A stretch of DNA of 64,000 nt from an uncultured Ignisphaera sp. (GCA_938074605.1 CALJEI010000010.1:1-64000), one strand, 5' to 3'. Counted from the first letter of the stretch, positions 46,499 to 56,268 are shown. Translations and numbers: made by a program. The notes: generated by a model not told the origin, from the sequence alone.

Positions 46499-47769
46499 AT
46501 TTGCTTACCAATGAATTTTGTTAATGGCCTTACGACAGGTTTTTCAACTATTTCACCATTTATATATGTAACAGTCCCCCCAATAACTGTAGCTGTAACA
46601 ACACCTTTTAGCTTCATACCTTCGTAGGGAGAATATTTGGCTTTTGAAAAACTCTCTGAAGATTTCACTATAAACTCCCTATGCAGATCAATTATGGTAT
46701 AGTTAGCTATACATCCCTCTTCAAAGCAACCCCATCTATTATGTAACCCAATAATATTAGCAGGTCCTAACGATAAAAGTCTAATCACATCATTTAAATT
46801 GAGGAGATTTTGATGCATAAGGTTCATTATAAGTGATGGGGTAATGTCAATTGAGGCTATACCTGAAGGACATTCTTCAAAGGCCCTCATTTTTTCACAA
46901 ATACTATGAGGAGCATGATCTGTAGTGATTGCATCAAAATATTTGATTATACTAACTAGAGTCTTTCTTGTAGATTCAATTCTTAGTGGTGGATTAACCT
47001 TGGCTAAACAACCATAGCTATATTCACTTAAAGCATTTAAATATAGATAGTGTGGACATGTATCTGTTGTTAATGAGAGTTTCTTTGAATAGAAAAATGT
47101 AAAAGGATTTGTAATATGTGTTATGTGAATTCTATCCCCTTTCCTAATATATCTCTCTAGGTAATTTAGATACATCAATTCTAGCTCTATTGGACGACAT
47201 CGCCATCGATTACCCATACTACATTCATCTAACCCTGAAGGATGTTCGGCATGGATTACTATGATTTTATCGCATCCTCTCTTCCTAAGTATATCTAAAG
47301 TTGTTTGTAGAAACTCTAAATCTTCAGGAAATATCTTAACACCAACAACTCCTTCATATTCAAGCATAGCGTTCAACTCGTTAACATTATTTGAAGGCGA
47401 AATGTAAATACCATAATTAACATAAGAGTTTAAGTTAAGTCTATCTAATTTAAGCTTAAGAACATTAATGTTATTAACTTTCGGTACCGTATTTGGCATA
47501 TCTATAATAGCTGTAAACCCCCCTCTTGCTGCTGCCATGGTTCCGCTCTTTTCATCTTCTTTATATTCTAACTCGAGCCCTCTTAAATGTGTATGTATGT
47601 CTATAAAACCTGGAACGGCTATACCATAGTGCCTTAAATCTATACATCTACCCTCTCTACCACATATATCTTTATACTTGCCAACAATTCTTTTAACAAC
47701 AATACCATTTTCTATAATAAGAGTAAGCTCCGTGGTATATCCATCCGTAAAGGCATTAATAGTTAATAT
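46495..47769 (-). CDS. pyrC: Dihydroorotase with no canonical start codon
   Basis: The enzyme cyclises carbamoyl-aspartate to dihydroorotate. The first ATG in frame (47538) starts MAAARGGFTAIIDMPNTVP, but coding clearly continues upstream with VPGFIDIHTHLRG, which carries the zinc HxH pair, and before it [17 protein letters not shown]. Between an in-frame TAG (47790) and 47538 there is no ATG, GTG or TTG. I place the start at ATA 47769, which gives a normal N-terminus; ATT 47760 and ATC 47784 (seven bases after GAGGTG) are alternatives. The rest is intact: ITHITNPF, TTDHAP and the end. The gene overlaps pyrK by 14 bases and pyrD by 4. A sequence error is also possible. Confidence 0.85.
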   Translation of the reverse strand: MLTINAFTDGYTTELTLIIENGIVVKRIVGKYKDICGREGRCIDLRHYGIAVPGFIDIHTHLRGLELEYKEDEKSGTMAAARGGFTAIIDMPNTVPKVNNINVLKLKLDRLNLNSYVNYGIYISPSNNVNELNAMLEYEGVVGVKIFPEDLEFLQTTLDILRKRGCDKIIVIHAEHPSGLDECSMGNRWRCRPIELELMYLNYLERYIRKGDRIHITHITNPFTFFYSKKLSLTTDTCPHYLYLNALSEYSYGCLAKVNPPLRIESTRKTLVSIIKYFDAITTDHAPHSICEKMRAFEECPSGIASIDITPSLIMNLMHQNLLNLNDVIRLLSLGPANIIGLHNRWGCFEEGCIANYTIIDLHREFIVKSSESFSKAKYSPYEGMKLKGVVTATVIGGTVTYINGEIVEKPVVRPLTKFIGKQI

Positions 47770-48556
47770 TACTTGATCGGAGATGTTCTATCACCTCAGA
47801 ACAACTAAATACTGGACCATCAGTACATAGAAGTTTATCTGATGCCTTAATATAGCATGAACCGCAGATACCCATACCACATTTTACCATAGTTTCTAAT
47901 GCTATATATGGATTCAATTCATATAGCTCTAAGCAAATTATTTTAAGCATTGAATTTGGGCCAATAGCAATAATACCGTTGTATTCCTTTACATCTATAC
48001 ATCTAAGAGCATCTACTACAGTACCACAATACCCATTTTTATACCTACAATCCTCTGTAGCTAGAATTATTTTACTTCCCACACTACTTGGGAAGAAGTT
48101 ATATATATTGAAAATCTCATCCATGGTCTTTACACCCCATAGTAAATCGATGTTTATACCATAGTTTTTCCAAGTTTTAATTAAATATGGTATAGGTGCT
48201 ATCCCGATGCCACCTGCAATAACAAGCCATTTACTATTTAGAGTTGGTCTAATGTTGACTCCTTTACCAAGAGGTCCCTTAATACCCACCATCATATCCT
48301 TATAGTGTTTTGCAAGGGCCTTGGTTCCATCACCTCTAATTTTGTATAGAAACTTTAATTTCCTTCCATCAAAGTCGGCTATGCATAGAGGTATTTCATC
48401 GACTCTTGGCACCCATATCATGAAAAAATTGAATGGCTGTGGTATCTCATGTAGATGAAGGGGCTCAAGTTCGAGTATGTATATATCTTTAGCAATCTCT
48501 ATATTAGAAACTACTTTAGCTGGTCTCACACTATACTTACCTACCATGTAATTCAT
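47756..48556 (-). CDS. pyrK: Dihydroorotate dehydrogenase electron-transfer subunit
   Basis: PyrK passes electrons from PyrD to NAD. The 266-residue protein has a ferredoxin-reductase-like FAD domain ([12 protein letters not shown]), an NAD domain with [14 protein letters not shown] and [11 protein letters not shown], and a C-terminal 2Fe-2S site [11 protein letters not shown]...LLCTDGPVF. The order and length are those of the family. The ATG overlaps the end of pyrI by 4 bases, and its stop lies inside the proposed start region of pyrC. Confidence 0.93.
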   Translation of the reverse strand: MNYMVGKYSVRPAKVVSNIEIAKDIYILELEPLHLHEIPQPFNFFMIWVPRVDEIPLCIADFDGRKLKFLYKIRGDGTKALAKHYKDMMVGIKGPLGKGVNIRPTLNSKWLVIAGGIGIAPIPYLIKTWKNYGINIDLLWGVKTMDEIFNIYNFFPSSVGSKIILATEDCRYKNGYCGTVVDALRCIDVKEYNGIIAIGPNSMLKIICLELYELNPYIALETMVKCGMGICGSCYIKASDKLLCTDGPVFSCSEVIEHLRSSNINY

Positions 48557-49035
48557 CTTTTTCTAGCTATCAATTTTGGTATTTCATTCCATGCTATAAT
48601 AGCTCCACAATATTCACACTGAAGTTTTATCGGATCCTTAGAAACTGTCTTGAACTTTGTTTTTATAGGTTCAGAACGTTTATTTGTTATGCAAGTGGGG
48701 TTAGGGCATCGCAAAACCCCCTCAATATAATTTGGGGTTTCAACTCTATGCTTAGTAATAACGGCAAAATCCTCTATTATATTTATGGTAGCTCTCGGAG
48801 CGACTAGTGAAACTATATTTAACTCTTCAACTGAAAGCATTCTTCCTTCAATCTTTATTATATCTTTTTTTCCAAGTTTTTTACTCTCAACATTCATTAA
48901 TATGGCTATTCTATATCCCTCTCTTCCATTGATATTAAGAACTGTTAGTATATCTAGCGCCCTTCCAGCTGGTATATGGTCTATTACTGTTCCATTTTTA
49001 ATTTTTGAAACTACTAATGTACTTTCTTCACTCAA
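48553..49035 (-). CDS. pyrI: Aspartate carbamoyltransferase regulatory subunit
   Basis: The 160-residue protein binds the allosteric nucleotides and the zinc that holds it to PyrB. The N-terminal part shows [20 protein letters not shown], the start of the nucleotide-binding domain. The zinc domain has CPNPTCITN (about 110) and CEYCG. It starts at TTG 49035 and overlaps the pyrB stop by 4 bases (TTGA), so the two subunits are co-translated. This suggests allosteric control of the pathway in the cell. Confidence 0.96.
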   Translation of the reverse strand: MSEESTLVVSKIKNGTVIDHIPAGRALDILTVLNINGREGYRIAILMNVESKKLGKKDIIKIEGRMLSVEELNIVSLVAPRATINIIEDFAVITKHRVETPNYIEGVLRCPNPTCITNKRSEPIKTKFKTVSKDPIKLQCEYCGAIIAWNEIPKLIARKR

Positions 49036-49964
49036 AGTTTAGCACCAAGAATAAGTGTAAGTAGAGACATTCTTATAGGCACTCCATATTTTGCTTGGAT
49101 ATAGTATGCTGCATATGTTGATACATCAACACCGTGATCAATTTCATCAACTTTAGGTAGGGGGTGAAGTACCTTTAGCTCCTTTTTACCATGCTTAAGC
49201 AGTTCATATGTAACTCTGTAAGACCCTCTAACCTTTTCATACTCCATTGGATCTGGAAATCTCTCTTTCTGTATTCTTGTAACATAAAGTACATCAAGCT
49301 GGTCAATAACTTCTTCAACATTATATTTCTCTTCATAGACTATATTCTTATTTCTAAGTAGCTCCAATACTTCCTCTCTAACCCTTAATGCTTCAGGCGA
49401 TATTAAGTACACCTTTTTTGGTCGAAATAGTGAAATTCCATAAATAAACGATGTAATAGCCCTTCCATATCTAAGGTCGCCTAGAACTCCATATGTCAGT
49501 CCATCAATTGCGCCAAACAATTTTTTTATGGTGTAGAGATCTATCATGGCTTGTGTAGGATGGTGTTGCTTTCCATCACCAGCATTTATTATAGGCTTTT
49601 CTGCAATTTCAGCTGCATATTTTGCTGCCCCCTCAAGTCTATGTCTAATAACTATGAGATCAGAATAGTTATCAAGCATTTTTATAGTATCTGTCAAATT
49701 CTCGCCCTTAGAGATACTTAGGGCTTCCTCGCCAGCAAATGATATTACATCGGCACCTAGTTTTTTAGCTGCTACTTCAAAGCTAAGTCTAGTTCTAGTA
49801 GAGGGTTCAAAGAATGCTAAGGCAATTATTTTACCATCCAATAAATGCAGCTTTCTATCAATGTAATTGAGAAACTTATCCGTGATTTCAAATAGGTACT
49901 CTAATTCACTACGTTCAAATTCTAGTATCGATATAACATCTCTTTGATAAAATCTCTCTTTCAT
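49032..49964 (-). CDS. pyrB: Aspartate carbamoyltransferase catalytic subunit
   Basis: PyrB joins carbamoyl phosphate to aspartate, the first committed step of UMP synthesis. The 310-residue protein has the carbamoyl-phosphate loop [13 protein letters not shown] (about 51-63), [47 protein letters not shown] and [11 protein letters not shown]. All key residues are intact. It is 49 bases downstream of pyrE on the same strand. Confidence 0.97.
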   Translation of the reverse strand: MKERFYQRDVISILEFERSELEYLFEITDKFLNYIDRKLHLLDGKIIALAFFEPSTRTRLSFEVAAKKLGADVISFAGEEALSISKGENLTDTIKMLDNYSDLIVIRHRLEGAAKYAAEIAEKPIINAGDGKQHHPTQAMIDLYTIKKLFGAIDGLTYGVLGDLRYGRAITSFIYGISLFRPKKVYLISPEALRVREEVLELLRNKNIVYEEKYNVEEVIDQLDVLYVTRIQKERFPDPMEYEKVRGSYRVTYELLKHGKKELKVLHPLPKVDEIDHGVDVSTYAAYYIQAKYGVPIRMSLLTLILGAKL

Positions 49965-50013
49965 AGAGCCCTACATCAAGAGTAGGATTAAATAAGTATA
50001 AAAGCATTTATAT

Positions 50014-50604
50014 CTATTTTTGAAATGATTTTAGATAATCCACAATATTTTTAAAGTCATCATGGTTTATCATACCATTTTCATAAAGTTCGCTAAAGAG
50101 TTCCCGTGCAGTATAAAGCCTATAGAACTCTAGTCCAAGCTTTTCAATTTTTTGCTGAGCTCCTTGTTCTCTATCAACGATAACTAATGCTGCTAAAGGT
50201 TTTCCTCCACTCTCTTTTACTACATTGTATGCATATTCTATAGAGCCTCCCGTTGTTGCAACATCATCTACGATTATGCATGTTTTATTAGATACCTCAC
50301 CTTCAATTAGGCCCTTAGTTCCATGCTCCTTTCTTTCAATCCTAACATAAGACATTGGTTTGTTGAGTCTGCATGCTAAGAAGGAGGCAAGAGCTATTCC
50401 AGCAGTAGCAATGCCTACAATACATTCATATCTTGACATTTCATATCTATATAGAATCTCATCTATTATAATTTTGATTAGCTCTGGGTAGCTATATAAC
50501 ATTCTTAGATCTATATAAAAGGGACTTTCTAATCCTGATGCTAATTTAAACCTTCCTATCTTTATCATACCTCTTCTTAGGAGCTCTACCGCTATTTTTG
50601 GCAT
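50014..50604 (-). CDS. pyrE: Orotate phosphoribosyltransferase
   Basis: The enzyme makes OMP from orotate and PRPP. The 196-residue protein has SGLESPFYIDLRML near the start, VGIATAGIALASFLA, YVRIERKEHGTKG (catalytic Lys loop) and the PRPP site CIIVDDVATTGGSI (about 108-121). It overlaps the end of pyrF by 13 bases, so the last two steps of UMP synthesis are co-translated. Confidence 0.96.
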   Translation of the reverse strand: MPKIAVELLRRGMIKIGRFKLASGLESPFYIDLRMLYSYPELIKIIIDEILYRYEMSRYECIVGIATAGIALASFLACRLNKPMSYVRIERKEHGTKGLIEGEVSNKTCIIVDDVATTGGSIEYAYNVVKESGGKPLAALVIVDREQGAQQKIEKLGLEFYRLYTARELFSELYENGMINHDDFKNIVDYLKSFQK

Positions 50605-51266
50605 TCAATCACCTTTTTCCTCTGCTTTTCTATAACATTAAAAGCTGTTTCTCTAAAATTCTGTGAATATGTGATGATCCTCCCAACAATCTCATAGTCA
50701 GCACCATTACATAGTGCTATACCTGGTTCTGCACCTTGTATCCCTATACCTGGTGACAGTATCTTGATGCCATTCTCGAGATTTCTTCTGATATATCTTA
50801 ATATCTCTAGACGTGTTGCTGGTGCAACAACACCCCAACTTTCCACACGTCGAGTCATATTTAAAAACTCATCAATATGTCTATCAATATATTCCATGGA
50901 GCCTGAGTGCGACATTGAAACTATTGTTATTAATTTCATGCTAAGTTCTTTGCATTTTTTTGAAAGTGTATCAAGTGCTTGTGAAAAACCTATAAAACTA
51001 TGTGCTATAACTGCATTGAATCCATGTTCATGTAGTATCTCTGTAGATAAAGCCATAATATCACCTATATCAGCCATTTTTAAGTCAGCAATTAGGAGTC
51101 CATTATAACTTCTAAAGATTCTGGCCACCTCACTAACACCAAGTCTCATAATAGCCGGTAAGCCTATTTTGAATCCTTGAACAATATCGCTCAATGCTAT
51201 AACTCTATCTAACATCCACTCATACATATTGCTATTAGAAGGTGGATCTAGTGCAATAATTATCAT
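50592..51266 (-). CDS. pyrF: Orotidine 5'-phosphate decarboxylase
   Basis: This is the last step of UMP synthesis. The barrel starts MIIIALDPPSNSN, with the first Asp; the catalytic LIADLKMADIGDIM (Asp-x-Lys-x-x-Asp) lies near 60, SPGIGIQGAEPG near 187 and EIVGRIIT near the end bind phosphate. I chose ATG 51266, because the core strand MIIIALD starts there; a TTG at 51281 would add five residues. It is the first gene of the pyr operon, with a 130-base AT-rich region upstream. Confidence 0.95.
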   Translation of the reverse strand: MIIIALDPPSNSNMYEWMLDRVIALSDIVQGFKIGLPAIMRLGVSEVARIFRSYNGLLIADLKMADIGDIMALSTEILHEHGFNAVIAHSFIGFSQALDTLSKKCKELSMKLITIVSMSHSGSMEYIDRHIDEFLNMTRRVESWGVVAPATRLEILRYIRRNLENGIKILSPGIGIQGAEPGIALCNGADYEIVGRIITYSQNFRETAFNVIEKQRKKVIECQK

Positions 51267-51314
51267 GTTTATTTCTACCAAGTTCTACAAACTTGTACAA
51301 CCCTCAATATTCTA

Positions 51315-51328
51315 GGATTAATAAGCTT
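51315..51328 (-). promoter_or_regulatory. Possible TATA element of the pyr operon
   Basis: On the minus strand AAGCTTATTAATCC lies about 50-60 bases upstream of the pyrF ATG. TTATTAAT is a fair TATA box; transcription would start about 25 bases later and leave a leader of roughly 25 bases. The region has other AT-rich strings, so this is only the best guess. Confidence 0.3.
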
Positions 51329-51411
51329 AATCTAAATACCTAGTTCTTTTAATTTTAATCTCTTCTTAAATCATGTACTCATTCAAATAATATGATCTTA
51401 AATTAAAACAT

Positions 51412-51750
51412 TTATTTATATATCCCTTCTCTCCAATATGAACATACAGCACAAAGTTCAGGATGCTGTAAAATGTTTACATAGTAACCATCCTGCTTCT
51501 TAAAAAGATTCAAGGTAGGAATATCTACCTCCAGTCTCCAATATCTGCATACACCTTCTTCAGCGTTGAAAAATAGACATCTCTTTCTCTTCTCCTTACC
51601 TATTAGCATAATATTTGTCAATACGCTAGCTACTGATACGATGTCATCCTCTATTTTTTTAATTCTTTCCTCAACCACACTTTCCGCCACGCTATTCTTT
51701 TTCAATAAAATAGAGCTCCTCATTATTCTATTGAGCAATTCCAGTGACAT
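51412..51750 (-). CDS. Small cysteine-containing protein of unknown function
   Basis: The 112-residue protein has a helical, probably coiled N-terminal half (SVVEERIKKIEDDIVSVASV) and a cysteine-rich C-terminal half: RCLFFNAEEGVCRYW, then CAVCSYW at the end. Four cysteines in this spacing, with two YW pairs, suggest a metal site, perhaps zinc or iron-sulfur. No family is recognised. It lies upstream of the pyr operon on the same strand, with its own leader. Confidence 0.5.
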   Translation of the reverse strand: MSLELLNRIMRSSILLKKNSVAESVVEERIKKIEDDIVSVASVLTNIMLIGKEKRKRCLFFNAEEGVCRYWRLEVDIPTLNLFKKQDGYYVNILQHPELCAVCSYWREGIYK

Positions 51751-51907
51751 TACTATGCACCAATATTTTTATATTTAAATTAAGAATACTTTAAATAGTG
51801 TGGGCCATTAAGAATCTATCCCTTAGCTTATTTTTATTAAATAGACGATCTCTTTTTACATTACATTAAAGTGCTACTACTAACTATAAGAAATGATATC
51901 TTGAGTG

Positions 51908-51968
51908 TTAAATTCAGTGCTTTGGCCCCTCATCACATTATCAGAATTTAGCGTGCACATCACTCCTA
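51908..51968 (-). ncRNA. C/D box sRNA
   Basis: Minus strand: C GTGATGT (51963-51957), guide GCACGCTAAATT (12), D' CTGA (51944-51941), spacer TAAT, C' GTGATGA (51936-51930), guide GGGGCCAAAGCA (12), D CTGA (51917-51914). Box spacing and guide length are textbook. It is in the 288-base spacer between the small Cys protein gene and the aminopropyltransferase gene, which otherwise shows only AT-rich sequence. Targets by complementarity would be AATTTAGCGTGC and TGCTTTGGCCCC; I cannot place them. Confidence 0.92.
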
Positions 51969-52038
51969 ATCTCTCCTTATACACATCGGTTAATAAGTTT
52001 TAAATTCTGAAGCCTATCTATTTTGTAAATACTCTTAG

Positions 52039-52890
52039 GTGTATCTAGATATGTTGGGATATGTTGTGGTTATACAAGGTATAGGTAGAAATAGTTTAAT
52101 GTTTACTAAAATTAAGCAAATTCATGTTATAAGAAAATCTAAGTATCAAGAAATAATTATCGCTGATCTTGAAGACTTTGGTAGAAGTTTGATTTTAGAC
52201 GGTTATATACAGAGTAGTGAAGCAGACGAGTTTATCTATCACGAATCTCTAGTACATCCTGCTATGATCCTACATCCGTCCCCAAAGAAAGTGCTTATTA
52301 TTGGTGGTGGTGAAGGTGCTGCATTAAGGGAGGTTTTAAAACATAATACTGTAGAAGAAGTAATTATGGTTGATATAGATGAGGATGTTATAGAGCTTTC
52401 AAAGGAATATCTACCCATGATGCATAGAAATGCTTTTAATAATACTAAAGCTAAAATATTAGTAGCGGATGGAAAGAAATACATAGAAGAAACCAATGAA
52501 AGGTTCGATGTTATAATACTTGATTTAACAGATCCTTACTCAAGTCCTATTGCTCAAGAACTATATACAGCAAAGCTATATAGAAAAATACATTCTATAT
52601 TGAGTGATGATGGTGTAATGGTAACTCAAGCAGGTTCAAGCTTCTTTTTCAGAAATGTATATAGTGAGATAAAGAATGCTATAGGAATGGTGTTTCCATA
52701 CATTCTAGAATACCAAGCATGGATTCCATCATTTGGCTATGCATGCAACTTTATTATAGGCTCTAAGATGTACGACCCTAAAACTTTAACCCCTGATAAA
52801 GTTGATAACATCTTAGCAAAACGTAATGTGGAGACCTCATTCCTTAATGGTTCTAAGTATCAGGCATTGATTCTCATGGGTATATATTGA
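52039..52890 (+). CDS. speE: Aminopropyltransferase (spermidine/thermospermine synthase type)
   Basis: The enzyme transfers an aminopropyl group from decarboxy-AdoMet to a polyamine. The 283-residue protein has LILDGYIQSSEADEFIYHE, the nucleotide site LIIGGGEGAALREVLKH (about 88-104), MVDIDEDVIELSKEY, and VIILDLTDPYSSPIAQELYT with the catalytic Asp. DPYSSPxxxLYT rather than the DPxGP of strict spermidine synthases suggests broad or thermospermine-type specificity. The start may be GTG 52039 or ATG 52051 (nine bases after GGTG). A TATA-like TTTTAAATT lies near 52000. Confidence 0.88.
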   Translation: MYLDMLGYVVVIQGIGRNSLMFTKIKQIHVIRKSKYQEIIIADLEDFGRSLILDGYIQSSEADEFIYHESLVHPAMILHPSPKKVLIIGGGEGAALREVLKHNTVEEVIMVDIDEDVIELSKEYLPMMHRNAFNNTKAKILVADGKKYIEETNERFDVIILDLTDPYSSPIAQELYTAKLYRKIHSILSDDGVMVTQAGSSFFFRNVYSEIKNAIGMVFPYILEYQAWIPSFGYACNFIIGSKMYDPKTLTPDKVDNILAKRNVETSFLNGSKYQALILMGIY

Positions 52891-52921
52891 TGGTTATTGG
52901 TGTGCTGAACCATACTCATGC

Positions 52922-54277
52922 TCATTTAAGACGCCTTGACCTTACAACTTTTATCATTACATACAATATTATACCTATTTGAATAGCTACTGCAACAATA
53001 ATAAGTATAAGTATACCTTGAATATCAATTTTATTAGAAACATGTGTTGTAAAGGTGGTATATTCATTTTGAAATATTATAGGGCTTTTATCAATAATTT
53101 CGCTCATACTTTGATCCATTCCTATATTCTCTGCTATACTACTGACTATGTTTTTTAGCAATGTTTTTATTTGGGTGGTATTATATCGATACACATCAAT
53201 GTTGGATATCGATAACAATAGATTTTGCTGATCTTTATTTTTATAGTTAAATATTATTTGAGAATTTAGTAAATTAGCGTCTTCTTTAGTGATAAGGTTA
53301 GTTATATTAGCATAAATCTTTAATACGTTAATTATAAAATTCTGATTGATGATTGTAAAAAAGCTTGTTGGTAAATCGAGAAATTCCGCCAAATACATGC
53401 TACCTACATTTATATTTCTTGAAATCTCTTGAATATTTAGTAACAATGGTAAAATACATAGGTATGTTTGATATGCTTTTATGGGATCACTTATATCAAT
53501 TCCTTGGATATTTAACTTTACAATAGATTCTTCTGCAGATATGTTTATGGACAAATCAATGCTCGTCTTCATAGGCGCTTCATCAATAACCTTACATAAA
53601 CTGGTATTTGTATCAAATAATTTATTGAGATACTGTATTTTGTTAATATAGATATCGTAGAAATAGAAAGACTCTCTGTAAATATTCCTTAATTGTTCAG
53701 CTAAATAGAATCCATCTATTTTCTTAATATATGTGTAATTCATATATAGAATCATTTTATTTAGCTCTTTCCCCAATGATAAAACTGTGTATGTTTTATT
53801 GTTTGTCATCAAACTTAAGGGTATTTTTATTTCCTGTTTATGCCATTGAACCACTATATCATTTAAATCAATGTTAATATTCCCTTCAATACTTTCATTT
53901 ATTTTATTAATTCCAAAGGTGTAGTTATTTAACAATAATATACTATCAATTTGATAGTATATTCTTTCACTACCAAGCATGTCAATTGATAATTTCATAC
54001 TAATATTTAGCGGTGTTTTTAGCGAAAGATTGAGAAGATACTGTATTTCACCATTCATTGGTCTCATTAATATTGTTAATTCATTAATGTTATGCGATAT
54101 ATTTGTGGCACCTATATAATACCATATAACAGAATTTTTTGTTAAGTAAATTGCATTTTCTTGTTGTCCTTGTAATGACGTAACGCTAAATGTACTCAGT
54201 ATTATCATAAATATCAGTAGCGCTTCTGGTATGCTTAAAGTAGTATTGCTATCCAATTTTCTCATTTTACAACACAT
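52922..54277 (-). CDS. Large exported protein with C-terminal membrane anchor
   Basis: The 451-residue protein has a signal peptide or N-terminal anchor (about 14-36, SIPEALLIFMIILSTFSVT) and a C-terminal membrane helix (ILILIIVAVAIQIGIILYVM) followed by a basic tail (RSRRLK). The 380 residues between are beta-rich and hold many NxS/T sites (for example NIS, NYT, NIT). This points to a cell-surface glycoprotein facing outside. No family is recognised. A HAD pseudogene lies upstream on the same strand. Confidence 0.55.
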   Translation of the reverse strand: MCCKMRKLDSNTTLSIPEALLIFMIILSTFSVTSLQGQQENAIYLTKNSVIWYYIGATNISHNINELTILMRPMNGEIQYLLNLSLKTPLNISMKLSIDMLGSERIYYQIDSILLLNNYTFGINKINESIEGNINIDLNDIVVQWHKQEIKIPLSLMTNNKTYTVLSLGKELNKMILYMNYTYIKKIDGFYLAEQLRNIYRESFYFYDIYINKIQYLNKLFDTNTSLCKVIDEAPMKTSIDLSINISAEESIVKLNIQGIDISDPIKAYQTYLCILPLLLNIQEISRNINVGSMYLAEFLDLPTSFFTIINQNFIINVLKIYANITNLITKEDANLLNSQIIFNYKNKDQQNLLLSISNIDVYRYNTTQIKTLLKNIVSSIAENIGMDQSMSEIIDKSPIIFQNEYTTFTTHVSNKIDIQGILILIIVAVAIQIGIILYVMIKVVRSRRLK

Positions 54278-54403
54278 TGTAATGTATTGTAATATAGTAA
54301 AATATAGTGAATTTATAAATAATCTTGAATCCTACGATAATTAATTATTTATTTGAATTGAAAGAATAACTTTATATCATTTTAATTGTACTTTTTAAAT
54401 ATA

Positions 54404-55045
54404 TTACTTTAATAATCTATCTAGCAATTTCGCAAGAAGTCTTACATTGCATGTATCCACTATAATATCTGCGTACTCTTTTAAAATTTATTTGCATAAA
54501 AATGCTATCACTATACCACATACTTCAAATAAGCCAATATCATTGATATTATCTCCTACACACATAATCCTCTCTATATCTACACTTATTTTACTTAAAA
54601 TCTATTAGTACCCTCCTCTTATCCATATAGTCAGGATACTTACAAGCAAGTCCAGTAAGTCCACCCCCATTAATTTGAAGTCCATACATGAATATTCGTT
54701 AAAACCTAGTTCATTAATTATTCTTTCACATAGATAATCAAATCCCCAAGACTGCTATAAACATTGTTTTTCCTCTATGTTTTCTATTAAATTAATAATT
54801 TCTTCCACACCACTTCACCATGAAATCACCCTAAGAATTTTTAATAGTATCTAATTGTAACCCTTTCCACATACCTACTTCTAACGCAATCCATTCATCA
54901 TATGTTATAATACCGTTTAAAAAGAGCTCCACATAGCTTCTTATTCTATAAATGTTAACACTATGTGAATAAATTACCATGAATTTCTCATAGGAGTTGG
55001 TATGTCATCAACATCAAATGTCACTATATTTATATATTCCTTCAC
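54404..55045 (-). pseudogene. Decayed HAD-superfamily phosphatase (phosphoserine phosphatase-like)
   Basis: On the minus strand short open stretches in different frames line up as one HAD phosphatase of about 214 residues. They are VTFDVDDIPTP (motif I region), VELFLNGIITYDEWIAL, GFDYLCERIINELGF, LQINGGGLTGLACKYPDYMD, then IMCVGDNINDIGLFEVCG (motif IV), and VRLLAKLLDRLLK. Several stops and at least five frame changes separate them, so the gene is dead. A GTG at 55045 follows AGGAG and would be the old start. The adjoining 55046-55266 and 54278-54403 are AT-rich with no feature. Confidence 0.88.
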
Positions 55046-55266
55046 TCCTCTATAAATAACTTTACATTTTGACCTCTATCTTTAATTTTATCCTATGCTT
55101 TATAATGATATATGTGAATTAGTCAATAATATTATATTGGACATGAATACACATATAAACAATACGTGAAATATAGATAATGTGGTCCGTGACTAAATTT
55201 AAATAGTATGTTTCTATCATATTATATTGTATTTATAGGGTCTGCTCTATAATATTTTCTTATTAG

Positions 55267-55602
55267 CTATCCGTATCTTTGTTGTCTATCTTTTTTAATT
55301 CCATCTAAGATTCTCTTCATCTCCTCTCTAACCATAAACTCTATATCCTTTGTATGAACTCTTATAAGATGTAGATATAGTCCTCGTTTAGTAAAAGGTC
55401 CTTTGCTACACAGATTACACCATAGCCCACCATTTCTCTTAACTAATGTCAGAGCAATTCTCTCCATAGATCTGTCAACAAGGTCTGCGATAGATGGTGC
55501 AACAAGGTCTTCTATCTCATATCTTTGATTTAATGAGGAGGCCTTCCTAGCAGTATATTCAATTATTTTCTTGAGGGCTATCTCCTGCCTCATAACAGCC
55601 AT
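55267..55602 (-). CDS. C2H2 zinc-finger protein
   Basis: The 111-residue protein has one C2H2-type finger, WCNLCSKGPFTKRGLYLHLIR ending in VH (about 61-83), with helical flanks and a basic tail. Such single fingers in archaea are thought to bind nucleic acid or protein. It is the first of three minus-strand small genes with metal-binding or unknown character (55267-56268); spacing of 69 and 17 bases suggests one transcript. Confidence 0.65.
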   Translation of the reverse strand: MAVMRQEIALKKIIEYTARKASSLNQRYEIEDLVAPSIADLVDRSMERIALTLVKRNGGLWCNLCSKGPFTKRGLYLHLIRVHTKDIEFMVREEMKRILDGIKKDRQQRYG

Positions 55603-55670
55603 ACACCACCTATAACATTAATTACTATATTTTGAATTTAAGCAGTAAGACATATTACATTTCTACTATT

Positions 55671-56027
55671 TTAACACTCCTCAATACTATTTACTATTTT
55701 ATGTAAAACCTCCTGTAATTTGCTTTTAAACTGAGTTAAAATGTGATATGATGTATATAGTCTTAAACTTACATATTGGCAAGCTCCTTTTGACCGTATA
55801 CATAGTATCTCAATTTCTGCTCTATTAAAATATACAAAATTCTCAAGCTTCAATGGTTTAACCAATATCTCAATATCATCTATAGCTACTCTATGGATAA
55901 CGTTTTGAGGATCTATATAACCCATATTACAAGGATATAAATCTACCAAAATTAATATTTCATCATCTTCCACTTTAACAATTGTGACCTTCCTAAATTT
56001 ATCGAAATAGTGTTCTTCTATATACAT
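55671..56027 (-). CDS. Small beta-rich protein of unknown function
   Basis: The 118-residue protein is not recognised. It is beta-rich in the first 60 residues (VTIVKVEDDEILILVDLYP), has three central cysteines not in pairs, and a helical end. It lies 17 bases downstream of a zinc-ribbon gene and upstream of the C2H2 gene on the same strand. Confidence 0.45.
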   Translation of the reverse strand: MYIEEHYFDKFRKVTIVKVEDDEILILVDLYPCNMGYIDPQNVIHRVAIDDIEILVKPLKLENFVYFNRAEIEILCIRSKGACQYVSLRLYTSYHILTQFKSKLQEVLHKIVNSIEEC

Positions 56028-56043
56028 AAGTATCTACAGCTAA

Positions 56044-56268
56044 TTAGGTTACTTGAATGAATAGCTGTAACTCTCCATTACAATATGGACAGCGCATATA
56101 TAGTCTTCTCGCATCAGCTACACAAAAATATGCACCATATTTTTGACCACACTTAGGACAATGATATACAATATCATCACTTAAATACATCTTTTTAGCA
56201 CATATTCTACACTTAACCTCATACCATCCCTTGTGACCTGAAGAGTTACATCCTCTAGGCTTCAACAT
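56044..56268 (-). CDS. Double zinc-ribbon protein
   Basis: The 74-residue protein has CRICAKK (about 20), CPKCGQKYGAYFC (about 38-50) and CPYCNGEL (about 60), forming one or two zinc ribbons. No family is recognised; it could be a nucleic-acid-binding adaptor. It heads the run of three small minus-strand genes and is divergent from the phosphoesterase gene by about 135 bases. Confidence 0.6.
   Translation of the reverse strand: MLKPRGCNSSGHKGWYEVKCRICAKKMYLSDDIVYHCPKCGQKYGAYFCVADARRLYMRCPYCNGELQLFIQVT

Noticed and set aside
52880-52910. TTGATGG and CTGA after the aminopropyltransferase stop
   Set aside because: Only one C and one D box at 11 bases; no C'/D' pair follows, so it is not a complete sRNA.
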